From contig ATSW01003975.1 of NCBI GenBank assembly GCA_000444245.1, positions 1-22,914 of the forward strand: DNA of 22,914 nucleotides, given 5' to 3'. Position 1 is the stretch's first letter. Each line of letters starts with the position of its first letter. The DNA comes from Botryllus schlosseri (taxonomy: Eukaryota; Chordata; Ascidiacea; Stolidobranchia; Styelidae). A program made the position numbers and the translations under genes. Of this stretch, positions 13,101 to 19,700 are shown one piece after another. The notes below the pieces were generated by a model, which was not told where the DNA came from, made no database searches, and saw nothing but the letters and a program-made list of their open reading frames with translations.

Positions 13101-14074
13101 ATAGGCCTACCGCTGTAGACGGCCCATTCATTGTCTGCTCATTGTGAATCATAAACATTCAAATGAAACAAATAGGTTGACATTATGCTCAACGTATCGC
13201 AATATCCCAACTGAAACAAGACTGCGTGGGCATTGCATGGTTCTATTATGAAGAAGCACATTATGAAAAATTGTGATGTATACACAATTGCCAGAATGAA
13301 GCAACAAGGTTTGTCACCAGTAGAGTACACACAACTTCAGTGCTGTCAGCCAACAATTGATGCTGTTGAAATGCTTTCTCTATCCATTCTTGGCAAGCTA
13401 CTTAGTAAGGACAGACACTTTCTACCCGAGAATGTAGGAAAGTATTTTTCGTTATACCGTACTACAAAATTTTGTAATTATTTCTGCCATGATGCGTAAT
13501 GTAACTACTGGAATTCTTCATACGGCCAGATTTCGTTAAAATCAAGTTTTTTCATTCGAAAATTTACCAATTTCAGTTTCAGAGGCATTTTTTTTCAGGT
13601 TAAACTACCGTACTTCTTAAGGTCAAGGACAGACAGTTCCAACGAGAAATGAAGATAACTAGTAGGTACAATTCTAACATTATATGGGAAAACACCTAAT
13701 TTGCATACGTTAGGTCAAACTTGGTCAAAATATAGATTTTTAAGGTAAAAAAATGTTAGAATTTTCATTTCATAGGTAAAAAAATCGCCCTAGTGATGAC
13801 CTTTCGTTAGTCAACGCCCTCCGAAATTTTGGGGGTACACGCATCTGGTATCAAGACTTGAAGGGGTCCGCGATACAAAAGTTCAAGAACATATGGCTTT
13901 ATATGTGGAACATGTAAATAAGAGAAGAGGCATGCACGCACAGTCGATGAAAAGAAATAAAAATGAAATACATTTTAGCGACCTACCGTTGGCCTGATTA
14001 TCCATCTTTACGGCCGTTACTTTCGGATCCTTCAGCGGCGACCCCTCCGACGGCGGAACTTTAATGGATTCCAT
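4150..14074 (-). CDS. SLC35A2: UDP-galactose transporter, SLC35A2-like, five exons
   Basis: On the minus strand the coding exons are 14074-13987, 9244-9068, 6145-5994, 5499-5377 and 4668-4150. They total 1059 bases (352 residues plus stop) and every junction keeps the frame. The ATG at 14074 follows an in-frame TAG 21 bases upstream; a second Met 23 residues on is an alternative start. The protein is a hydrophobic nucleotide-sugar transporter of the SLC35A family, which normally has ten membrane helices and exchanges UDP-sugar for UMP in the Golgi. Signature stretches are [20 protein letters not shown] (about 131-150), [17 protein letters not shown] (208-224) and [13 protein letters not shown] (289-301). 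[24 protein letters not shown] and the end AVYLYSLP resemble human SLC35A2 more than SLC35A1 or A3, so UDP-galactose is the likely cargo; UDP-GalNAc or UDP-GlcNAc remains possible. The C-terminus ends NSKA, with no clear ER-retention signal. Introns of 4.7 kb and 2.9 kb are swollen by transposon relics. Confidence 0.93.
4669..5376. other. last intron of the SLC35A2-like gene; no feature seen
   Basis: This 708-base AT-rich intron lies between the exons ending at 5377 and beginning at 4668. The donor is GTGAGG and the acceptor lies in CTAACCAG on the minus strand. I see no repeat-family word or ORF of note in it. Confidence 0.6.
5558..5625 (-). repeat. dispersed repeat family D (TGCGCAACTAGAAC words)
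   Basis: On the minus strand the stretch reads AATGCGCAACTAGAACCACT, then ATCCACAAGTAGAACTACTC. Similar words occur at 14608-14695 and, more weakly, at 14266-14330. Ends and class are unknown. Confidence 0.45.
5629..5725 (-). repeat. dispersed repeat family A, inverted copy
   Basis: It contains TATTGAAATAAACATG, GAATATTTTCGGCTGACACT, CATCAGGGGTAATCTTCAGC and TAGAGAATTGG, which is family A read on the minus strand. It sits in the intron between the transporter exons at 5377-5499 and 5994-6145. Confidence 0.8.
5868..5985 (+). repeat. dispersed repeat family A, copy next to a transporter exon
   Basis: CTGACAAGTGTCAGCCGAAA and ATATTCAGGTTTCAATATCA, then TATTGAAGTTATGTAGCTC and GAAACTCTT, match family A. 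It lies in the same intron as the inverted copy at 5629-5725 but in opposite orientation, and ends about 10 bases from the exon edge at 5994. Confidence 0.8.
6240..6471. mobile_element. fragment of GGGCTGTTCAA (family B) foldback element
   Basis: The part GGAATTGAGCCAAATTTGGT GCGCATTG, then AGTAGCCAGTAAAATTTGAA and TTGAACAGCCC, matches the right half of the element at 18720-19123, including its inner word and terminal word. A weaker match to the other arm lies near 6256-6300. It abuts the TA-flanked element at 6482. Confidence 0.5.
6482..7776. mobile_element. 1.3-kb TA-flanked DNA transposon relic with repeated GGGGTAACTTTGGAC motif
   Basis: Terminal inverted repeats CCGTAAACCGGGGTAACTTT at 6482 and its complement ending at 7776 are each flanked by TA (6480-6481 and 7777-7778), as for Tc1/mariner-type insertions. 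Inside, the 15-mer GGGGTAACTTTGGAC or its complement recurs at 6491, 6659, 6681, 7360, 7393, 7735 (14 of 15 bases) and 7753. Pairs at 6659-6695 and 7360-7407 form hairpins with 15-bp stems. No transposase ORF is visible, so it is non-autonomous. It sits in intron 2 of the transporter gene. Confidence 0.8.
7985..8390. repeat. diverged family B repeat (CACCAAATTTGGCTCAATTCC words)
   Basis: GTTGCCTAAAAAAACGCTGC, ACACCAAATTTGGCTCAATT and GTGCAGAACAAATTTGACGC repeat the inner words of the foldback element at 18720-19123. The region ends with TTAACAATTTCATGGGATTA ACAGTAAAATTTGAA, a decayed version of its right arm. It is probably one or two old copies. Confidence 0.5.
8436..8580. repeat. GACTC/GAGTC-rich repeat block
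   Basis: It is dense in GAGTC, GACTC and TGACTTGACTTGACTCA words and begins CAGGGTTGTAATAACTTGAG. With 8818-8890 it may be one end of a single element about 450 bases long, in intron 2 of the transporter gene. Confidence 0.55.
8818..8890. repeat. GACTC/GAGTC-rich repeat block
   Basis: Words CTTGGGCTTGAGTCAC, CATGACTCGGACTCGACC and CTGACTTGGACTTGTC resemble the other GACTC blocks. It may be the partner end of 8436-8580. Confidence 0.5.
9320..9417 (-). repeat. dispersed repeat family A, inverted copy
   Basis: TATTGAAATAAACCGAATAT, CATCAGGGGTAATCGTCAAC and AACCAGTAAAAAATTC are family A on the minus strand. It lies in intron 1 of the transporter gene, about 80 bases from the exon edge at 9244. 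Confidence 0.8.
9418..9796. other. intron 1 sequence; nothing recognised
   Basis: This unique-looking stretch lies between a family A copy and a hAT element. A short open frame on the plus strand resembles no known protein. Confidence 0.4.
9797..10197. mobile_element. 401-bp non-autonomous hAT element with perfect 8-bp target duplication
   Basis: Ends are TAGGGTTAACATA and, at the right, TATGGTAACCCTA (inverted, one mismatch). The 8-bp duplication CTATAACT flanks both sides (9789-9796 and 10198-10205), which is diagnostic of the hAT superfamily type. Inside are several GTCCTCTTTT words and a diverged direct repeat spaced 75 bases apart, marked by GACCTTTTTTTTAG at 9990 and 10065. No transposase is seen. 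Confidence 0.88.
10206..10993. other. intron 1 sequence; no gene recognised
   Basis: A minus-strand open frame at 10376-10639 has no family I recognise and no good splice context. I see no repeat-family hallmark words here. Confidence 0.4.
10994..11352 (+). mobile_element. left part of a hAT element related to 11726-12632
   Basis: It starts CAGTGGTCGGGAACCTTTTT and runs parallel to the complete copy at 11726 through AGAGCCATAT, GTGCGCCATATTTTCTC and the ATTAATCGAATGT stretch, up to AGTATTCGG. The similarity then stops, and a family A fragment follows directly. No right end or 8-bp duplication is found, so this copy is truncated. Confidence 0.75.
11353..11415 (+). repeat. dispersed repeat family A, partial copy at a hAT breakpoint
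   Basis: AGTGTTAGCCAAAAATGTTT, then GGGTATATTTCAATATGAAT, matches the middle of family A. It begins where the truncated hAT copy stops, suggesting insertion into that copy or recombination between repeats. Confidence 0.65.
11726..12632. mobile_element. 907-bp non-autonomous hAT element with perfect 8-bp target duplication
   Basis: The left end is CAGTGGTCGGGAACCTTTTT and the right end is ATGTTCCCGACCACTG; the target duplication ATATAGTC is identical on both sides (11718-11725 and 12633-12640). AGAGCCATAT words recur near both ends. CAGTGG...CCACTG ends are typical of hAT. No transposase frame is seen. It sits in intron 1 of the transporter gene. Confidence 0.92.
12920..13792. mobile_element. 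873-bp non-autonomous hAT-type element with perfect 8-bp target duplication
   Basis: The left end is TAAGGCGATTTTTTGAC and the right end, inverted, is TAGGGCGATTTTTTTAC. The duplication GTGATGAC is identical at 12912-12919 and 13793-13800. Just inside the left end is the palindrome TTTTTTGACATGTCAAAAAA. An 88-codon plus-strand frame (13233-13499) inside it resembles nothing known. It sits close to exon 1 of the transporter. Confidence 0.88.
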
Positions 14075-14926
14075 GCAAAACGCGAAATGCTTCTAAAATG
14101 TTTTGAGATTGCTTCACACGTACGCACACAACAAGCGGAGCGTCACATTTTCTATGATACGGTCAAGTAAACATGAAAAATATACCGGCTTACCAAGCCG
14201 ACTTGTACAAACTGCTGGTTTTTCGACATGTGTAGCTGTGTACCTAGAGCAAGAACTACATAATTTACAAAAATAGCAACTAAAACTAAAACCAACGACC
14301 TTTAAAAATCCGCAACTAGCTAACTAAAACACAACTGACCAATACTGATCAATAATACGAATTACTGAATGTAAAAGGAACTGAGAAATATTGGAGATCA
14401 AAAGGGCGGGCTTTCAACTTTGAAATGGGACGGGTTTCGAGTGTTTCGACCCCAAAATCCACCCATGGCTATGCCATTGTTAGTAGTGATGATTCTGAGC
14501 TAGCAATAGCTGCCTGCTGCAGGAACATATCGCACAGCAGAACGCTGGTATCACGATTTACGCCAAACGACGACACGTTTTCTCTAACTAGAGTTGTTTG
14601 GCAGTTTATTTTTTAAATGCGCAACTTGAAGTAGAACAACTCACTTTTCAATATCCGCAACTAGAACTGGAACTACCAAAAATAGTAGTCACGTTGGCCG
14701 TAAATTAACTACATCTGAACCAAAGAACTGACTGAACAAGTCTGAATTACTTACATCCGATCGATACGGTCAAACAGCCGTCTACGAGGCATGTATTCAT
14801 TCAACCACTGCTAAGTCATCAAATTCCCCTTTTCCGTTGGACGCAGAACAGCTATCATATTACTTCACGGCCACAACAAGTCGATCGATGAGAAATTGCT
14901 ATTGTGTCAGCAGCAATTCAGTTCAG
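14075..14926. promoter_or_regulatory. region upstream of the transporter start; 5' UTR/promoter candidate
   Basis: This lies between the transporter ATG (minus strand) and the possible small gene. No clear TATA or initiator is assigned. An in-frame TAG lies 21 bases upstream of the ATG; the sequence TTTTAG there could also be a splice acceptor for an upstream UTR exon. Family D repeat words occupy parts of 14266-14330 and 14608-14695. Confidence 0.3.
14608..14695 (+). repeat. dispersed repeat family D
   Basis: TTTAAATGCGCAACTTGAAG, TAGAACAACTCAC and ATCCGCAACTAGAACTGGAA match the stretch at 5558-5625 read on the opposite strand. A weaker related stretch, ATCCGCAACTAGCTAACTA, lies near 14307. 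Ends are not defined. Confidence 0.45.
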
Positions 14927-15560
14927 TCAAGCATCGTCGTAATCGTCAGAATATATATTTTCATCTGATCAAGACACACACAATGTACAATGCGGTATAC
15001 AAGACATAATGCGATGTAATGAGCAGATAGGAGGAAGCCGAGACGACCATCCACCGAGGCGAAATGTGCGATTTACCAATTCTTCATGTTGATCTTTTCG
15101 CGTCTGCAATTCTTTAGACAGTTCTCCCATGCTCTTGTTCGTTATATTTGTTGTTTTCCGTTCTTCATAGGGTCTTTCTCTGGACTTCTTTTGACACAAG
15201 GGAAGCGGGTCGAGCCCAAGGAAATCTCCGACTTCACGATTTGAACCCGCGCCGCCAGCGTAGTGTCGTTGAGACTCATTTTTACTAATCTATGGAAATA
15301 TGATATTGCTTCTAACTAGGTTTGTTATCTATAGTTTCACATTGTTGGCATGGATGTGGGATTCATGCGTAAAATTGAGTTTCTAGAATATTCATACAAA
15401 TGCCGGCCGGCGAATGCCCCAAGCACTCTCTGTCGTAGGAGTGTTGTAGGCGTGTCCACGAGATCGTTCGATCAGGGATAACGTTTTGAGAGGCTTACGA
15501 CGGCAGATCTTTCGATAGGTGTGGTGTTGATGGCGTGGAAAGCGGATTTTCGTCTGACAT
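14927..15560 (-). CDS. possible small three-exon gene, unrecognised charged protein
   Basis: This is a tentative model on the minus strand. Exon 1 is 15560-15499: ATG, a Ser/Thr/Pro-rich start MSDENPLSTPSTPHLSKDLP, then donor GTAAGC. Exon 2 runs from 15284 (acceptor ATTAG) to 15055 and encodes a polar, charged segment with DFLGLDPLPL followed by a probable helix, MGELSKELQTRKDQHEEL. Exon 3 is 14964-14927, an acidic tail ENIYSDDYDDA then TGA. The joined product is 109 residues. Supporting signs are the long open frame in exon 2, phase-consistent joins and a protein-like acidic C-terminus. Weak points are a poor exon 2 donor (GTGGAT) and a weak start context. A better donor, GTAAAT after 15077, would instead lead to a short MKIYILT-type end if joined to the same acceptor. 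I do not recognise the family. The possible gene lies 850 bases upstream of the transporter start on the same strand and diverges from PIGY. Confidence 0.37.
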
Positions 15561-15847
15561 TTAAGTTCTAGGCGTATCCAATACGCAGGAATTGGGCTGC
15601 AGTAGACGCTACCTTGTGGTATACTACAAATATCTCGATTTCCGCTTTATTCCGGTCCCGGTGACGTATAGGGATCGCGTATACCAGAGTTCTGGTTTAT
15701 ATACTTACTGACCATATATCCTTTTATTTTGGATGACCCAATGGAACGTATTTCATTTCTATAGTATGACGTATTATTTCGCCATATTCCTTCTTTTATT
15801 GTTACCGTAGTTTATGAATTCGTCCCAGTGTCTTATAAGCAATTAAA

Positions 15848-15905
15848 TAGTATATTCATATTGAAATGAACCCGAATATTTTCGGCTGACACTAGTCAGG
15901 TGTCT
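15848..15905 (-). repeat. dispersed repeat family A, inverted short copy
   Basis: TATTCATATTGAAATGAACC, CGAATATTTTCGGCTGACAC and TAGTCAGGTGTC match family A on the minus strand; the remainder of the repeat is missing. Confidence 0.75.
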
Positions 15906-16059
15906 TAATAAGTCTTATAAGCCTGCTGCATCAGTGATTTCAGGGAAATGTAAGTTTTATGTGATTAAATCTGGCTCCAATTGCATGCAGTTGGATGTTT
16001 TGTGCTGCATTGATTGTTTGTGCTGTATAATCTAATTCTTATGTCAAAAGAAAAAATAA

Positions 16060-16325
16060 TTACCGGACCACGACTGACCTATCGATCTCGCTTCCCATGA
16101 CATGCCGCCCTATTTCTTGTCGCTTCCTTTTTCTATACAATCTTCTTTACTTTCATTCAGTGTGCATGCCTCCTCTTTACATCGCCTAGACCAAGGTGGG
16201 TGTCCGATTCCATAGACAACTCCAAGTCGCTTCGACATCTTCCTTTCTTTTCATTGTATCGCATTTTTTGTGGTGTATTGAACTGATAAAATTGCTAATA
16301 AACCAATGATGATGATGATGATGAT
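16060..16325 (+). mobile_element. possible LINE or SINE 3' end with (ATG)n tail
   Basis: A CT-rich stretch leads to AATTGCTAATAAACC and then about 6.7 units of ATG (16306-16325). A short 3' region with AATAAA followed directly by a trinucleotide tail is typical of RTE- or I-type retroposon ends. No reverse transcriptase remains, so this is only a suggestion; the microsatellite itself is certain. Confidence 0.3.
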
Positions 16326-16513
16326 ATCTCTGCACTTCTCAACGGCCTGGTGGTGGTTTATAATAACTGTTGGCTTGGCTGATGTCCCAGTTAATGTTCT
16401 TATTTCAATAATGTAGGTACTTTTTGTACTGTCGCAGAAATGAATCTTTCCTCGGAATGTTGTTCGTAAAAGATTTTCAGAGTAGATTTTACATCTTCAA
16501 TCGCCCTCTAGAC

Positions 16514-16985
16514 CAGTGGTTCTCGGAAGTTTTTGTCTTCACGGATCCGTTTTGGGTCATCACGGACCCCAGCTTAACTCCAAATGAGTTCTAGTTCTAA
16601 TTTAGTTCAATATCGTGCAACGTTGATATGTCTTGTTCAAATATTAACTGCAGGCTAGTGATAAACAGCAACAATTTGAGTTAGTGAGAATAACGTCATA
16701 CTACATGTAGAAATCATGGAGACTTTTATAATTTCAAAGCGAATTCTGCAGCTGCATTACTTGAAATACGTGTCGGTGTCTTGAAAGGCCGTGTCTTCGG
16801 TTTGATATGAACGAGTGCCTAAAATTCGTTTCCACAAAAATAGTTGGAGACATGTAGAACAACAACGTGGAACTCTTCCCACGAAACCTTTGGGTATGAT
16901 CGCATGAGTTAGAAAATTTGTTGCAAATATAAAGGTTTCGCGGACCCCCTGAAAATGCTCCCTGGACCCCGGTTGAGAACCACTC
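16514..16985. mobile_element. 472-bp non-autonomous hAT element (CAGTGGTTCTC ends)
   Basis: The left end is CAGTGGTTCTCGGAAG and the right end is CCGGTTGAGAACCACTC, inverted and with the last base changed from G. The flanking 8-mers CTCTAGAC (16506-16513) and CCCTAGAC (16986-16993) differ at one base. GGACCCC words lie near both ends. It ends about 235 bases upstream of the PIGY start, so it may lie in the promoter or in 5' UTR intron sequence. Confidence 0.85.
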
Positions 16986-17097
16986 CCCTAGACACTAATC
17001 CTGTAACATGACATTAATTTCTGCAATGTACGGTATGTGATTACTGACATGCCAAATTTTCAATTAGATTCTATATATTCTCATCAAAGTAACCTAA

Positions 17098-17116
17098 CTT
17101 TCTCTTTCAACTTATA
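17098..17116 (+). promoter_or_regulatory. candidate splice acceptor upstream of PIGY
   Basis: The pyrimidine-rich TTTCTCTTTCAACTTATAG lies about 105 bases before the PIGY ATG and is a plausible 3' splice site, for either a 5' UTR exon or a spliced leader. Which one cannot be told from the sequence. Confidence 0.35.
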
Positions 17117-17221
17117 GCTATGTGTGATCTTATTATGAAATCATGATATGAGATATTGTTTCATTCTCTTGCCTGTCTGATGGTAACAAGTATTCGGATA
17201 CATTGCTGAAATCAGTCACTG

Positions 17222-17440
17222 ATGAAGTTTGCCGTTGTTGTATCAACCATCTTGCTGATTTCGACCGCGTTGATAGCACACTCGTGGATATACTCAAATT
17301 CAACCGTGGAATTCCTCAACGATTGTCTTGTCGGGAACGGCGTATGCTATTATGCTCTTCTCGTTCCATTGACGATTCCGGTGGCTTCGTTTTGTTGGTT
17401 ACTGAATTGGTTTGGTCTCATGTTCTTCAAACACAACTAA
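17222..17440 (+). CDS. PIGY: PIGY, small subunit of GPI-GlcNAc transferase
   Basis: This single-exon ORF encodes 72 residues, against 71 in human PIGY. It has the family layout: an N-terminal hydrophobic helix (about residues 4-22), a short lumenal loop with two cysteines (DCLVGNGVC), and a second helix. The second half matches human PIGY closely: YYALLVPLTIPVASF against FYSLLLPITIPVYVF, and an ending of MFFKHN against KLFRHN. In other animals PIGY belongs to the ER-membrane GPI-GlcNAc transferase complex (PIGA, C, H, P, Q, Y, DPM2), which starts GPI-anchor synthesis by moving GlcNAc from UDP-GlcNAc to phosphatidylinositol. The ATG has a weak context (C at -3, A at +4), and several short upstream ATGs exist, including those near 17117 and 17179. 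The next ORF starts 20 bases after the TAA. In vertebrates PIGY shares a dicistronic mRNA with PYURF/PREY; I see no PREY-like ORF here. Confidence 0.9.
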   Translation: MKFAVVVSTILLISTALIAHSWIYSNSTVEFLNDCLVGNGVCYYALLVPLTIPVASFCWLLNWFGLMFFKHN

Positions 17441-17460
17441 ATCTGATTTATATCAAAAAG

Positions 17461-18567
17461 ATGCACTGTTTCGCTTTGCATCGCAACAAAAAGACTCTTT
17501 TTGTGGTGTGCGCTATTTTTATGTTACTTATCTATAACGGACTCATGACTGATCGATTATTGCAACACTGTCGCACAATGAAAGTTGTGTATTTTACTGT
17601 CAAAGGCTTTTTATTCCGTATATTGAACATACCTACAAACACAAAACTTTATATTAGTTCGGATGACAATGTGTTTCCGTATTCTCGCTATGAACTTAAC
17701 TATGTCGTTAATAATGGAAATTTATGTTCCAAAATAAGTCCGCTGGTATTGATTTTTGTGAAAGTACACTCTAATGAGTTTGAAAGGCGTTCAAGTATAA
17801 GAAAAACTTGGGGAAATGTGACAGAATGGAGAAAATTTGGAGTAAAAAACACAGATGTCCTTGTGCTATTTAATGTAGGCAAAAGTGAACGTCATACTCC
17901 AGAAATACAAACTCGTATAGAGCAAGAAAATATTCGCTTCGGCGATATCATCCAAGAGGAATATATTGAAAATTTTCATAATTTGACGCTGAAAATAGTC
18001 AGCCAATTGAAATGGCCGCTAAAATTTTGTCGTACTGCTAAATTCTGGATGACGACAGATAGCGATGTGTTTGTCCATATCGGAAATCTTGTTTCATATT
18101 TGAAAATGCAAAAGCATGAAGGGTTCTACGCAGGGCCTGTGCATTTAGGCTCGATCCGCAATGGTGATTTGTCCTCAAAGTACTATGTATCAGCGAGGGT
18201 GTACAAAGGGGTGTATTATCCAGATTATTGCGCGGGTGGTGGATATGTACTATCAATGGATGTTGTCGGACTGATCTTTCAAGAAGTTCCTACCACACCG
18301 TTGCTTTATATTGACGATGTCTACGTAGGAGTTTTAGCGAATATTTGTGGGATTCGGCCTACTAACTATGCCATGTTTTTTGGGGAACGAAAAGCATCCA
18401 CAGATTTGTGCACGCTGTCAAAATTTATAACGTCTCACGGTCATGATACGACGGACATGTTGAAATTATTTCAGGATATAATGTCGTTATCGTGGTTGGA
18501 TCCGAATTTGACTTGTTTAAATAATTACGCGTCCAGGGTTAATTCATTTGACATAGTGATGTTTTGA
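17461..18567 (+). CDS. GT31 beta-1,3-galactosyltransferase-like type II membrane protein
   Basis: The intronless ORF encodes 368 residues from the ATG at 17461. The frame is open further upstream, but that part overlaps PIGY in another frame and looks non-coding. The start is chosen because it gives a short basic tail (LHRNKK) and a signal anchor at about 12-29, the standard Golgi type II layout. GT31 motifs appear in order: ERRSSIRKTWG (108-118), EEYIENFHNLTLK, the metal-binding DxD as TTDSDVFV (DSD 200-202), YYPDYCAGGGYVLS (252-265) and DDVYVG (285-290), where the family usually has EDVYVG. N-glycosylation sequons include NVT, NLT in HNLTLK and NLT near the C-terminus. The family transfers Gal (or GlcNAc/GalNAc) from UDP-sugar in beta-1,3 linkage; the acceptor cannot be read from sequence. 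UDP-Gal would come from transporters such as the SLC35A2-like neighbour. It lies 20 bases downstream of PIGY, probably on the same primary transcript. Confidence 0.9.
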   Translation: MHCFALHRNKKTLFVVCAIFMLLIYNGLMTDRLLQHCRTMKVVYFTVKGFLFRILNIPTNTKLYISSDDNVFPYSRYELNYVVNNGNLCSKISPLVLIFVKVHSNEFERRSSIRKTWGNVTEWRKFGVKNTDVLVLFNVGKSERHTPEIQTRIEQENIRFGDIIQEEYIENFHNLTLKIVSQLKWPLKFCRTAKFWMTTDSDVFVHIGNLVSYLKMQKHEGFYAGPVHLGSIRNGDLSSKYYVSARVYKGVYYPDYCAGGGYVLSMDVVGLIFQEVPTTPLLYIDDVYVGVLANICGIRPTNYAMFFGERKASTDLCTLSKFITSHGHDTTDMLKLFQDIMSLSWLDPNLTCLNNYASRVNSFDIVMF

Positions 18568-18719
18568 TTATCATTTATACTGTGTGCAATTCCTAGTTAC
18601 TGCTTTTGACACATCGGTTTCGTGTATACCTAGTATCGACACATGCCTCTTCATTTGAACAGCTTATCCATTACATGCCATTTGATATTGCCATGATTGT
18701 ACGACGTGTGCGTGCATTA

Positions 18720-19123
18720 GGGCTGTTCAAAAAAATGATTTTTAAAAATTTTTCTGGCTATTGGATAAAATTGTGAGGTTTGCTAAAATAATGATGCACA
18801 CTAAATTTGGCACAATTCCAGAGTTGGGATAATTTTGAATTTATTCTACAAAAATCTGATCGGTCTAAATTTCAACCTGTAGAAGCCAAGTTATTGATGT
18901 CCTACATTTTAGATTTGATATCATAGTATTTACGGTGGGTAGATCTATATATCATTTTTTTTAAACAACTTGACAACTGCGTGGGTAAAATTAGAGTTCA
19001 TTATTATTTATGATAAGTTTGAAATTTTCGAAATCCAATAGCTTTGCTTCTACAGGCTGGCAAGAATCAAATTTGGCGTGCAGCGTGTTTTTAGTCAACC
19101 TAACAATTTTATGGAATAGCCAG
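18720..19123. mobile_element. foldback (family B) element with long inverted arms, 3' of GT31 gene
   Basis: After TTA the element begins GGGCTGTTCAAAAAAATGAT. The arm at 18754-18821 (CTGGCTATTGGATAAAATTG ... AAATTTGGCACAATTCC) is answered by an inverted, roughly three-quarters identical arm at 19061-19123 that ends AATTTTATGGAATAGCCAG. The right terminal GAACAGCCC is lost. It starts 152 bases after the GT31 stop and may be part of its 3' UTR. Confidence 0.65.
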
Positions 19124-19562
19124 CATGCTGGTCAATTCTGAATCACGTATCAGGCATTGAGTCTAGTATGTAAGATATCAAAGTTCAAATGCGTACCTTT
19201 CACGCTGCCACAAAGAATATAATGCCAGTTTTCCATCACAATAAAGATAGTGAGTTTTTTTTCGACTATACCGATTTCATTTGCTGTATGTTGATCATGA
19301 CTTCAGAATTAAATAGAATTAAGGCTCGATTCTGATTTTGAGTTTTTGAATCATTCTGTGCAGTCGTAATCGTTCCCCGTTTTGAATAGCATCTCGTGTT
19401 TAAAGCTTACTTTAGTTCTTGCGGCTTTGTGCAAAACTGTGTATCTATACAATAGATAGAGCATTCACAATCATATTTCTACTCTGCCTTCTAAGTGCCA
19501 GTTTCTTGGGAATCGAGATATTTGTCTTGTCATGCCCTGTTCTTTTTCTCATAAATTGAATA
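19124..19562. other. intergenic stretch; nothing recognised except a poly(A)-like word
   Basis: No ORF or repeat hallmark is seen. AATAAA at 19240-19245 is a possible polyadenylation signal for the GT31 transcript, though it is 670 bases from the stop. Confidence 0.35.
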
Positions 19563-19700
19563 ACATTCACATCGAAATAAACCCGAATATATTAAGCTGA
19601 CAGCAACTAGTATTTTAGTTTATTTCAATGTGAATATATTATTCAACTGTATCTTCAAGTTCTGTACCTCCGAGAATCTCTTTTTCATAATGAAACCGCT
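19563..19700. repeat. dispersed repeat family A, palindromic copy
   Basis: The left arm ATTCACATCGAAATAAAC (19565-19582) and the right arm GTTTATTTCAATGTGAAT (19617-19634) are inverted copies with one mismatch. Between them CCGAATATATTAAGCTGACA and CAACTAGT are shortened family A words. The right side continues with ATTATTCAACTGTATCTTCA and TACCTCCGAGAATCTCTTT. Confidence 0.75.

Larger units (their letters stand above)
15561..16513. other. intergenic stretch between divergent genes
   Basis: It holds a family A fragment and a possible LINE-like tail, listed separately. Otherwise I see no gene. Promoters for the PIGY/GT31 unit (+) and the possible small gene (-) would be expected here, but none can be pinpointed. 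Confidence 0.4.

Noticed and set aside
13233-13499. 88-codon plus-strand ORF inside the 873-bp hAT element
   Set aside because: It resembles no transposase or other known protein, and the element is too short to be autonomous.
15142-15279. 45-codon minus-strand ORF beginning ATGAGTCTCAAC
   Set aside because: It overlaps the longer, more protein-like frame of the proposed exon 2 and ends quickly; it would be used only if a different acceptor (CATAG) were chosen.
15225-15285. tRNA-like GGTTCAAATC box on the minus strand
   Set aside because: The bases around it do not pair as a T-stem, and no acceptor stem or anticodon arm can be drawn.
17040-17221. Search for PYURF/PREY upstream of PIGY, as in vertebrates
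   Set aside because: Only short frames with several stops are present; nothing resembles PREY.
17203-17460. N-terminal extension of the GT31 ORF
   Set aside because: It starts at a TTG, overlaps PIGY in another frame and has no signal-anchor or family similarity. The ATG at 17461 gives the expected type II protein.
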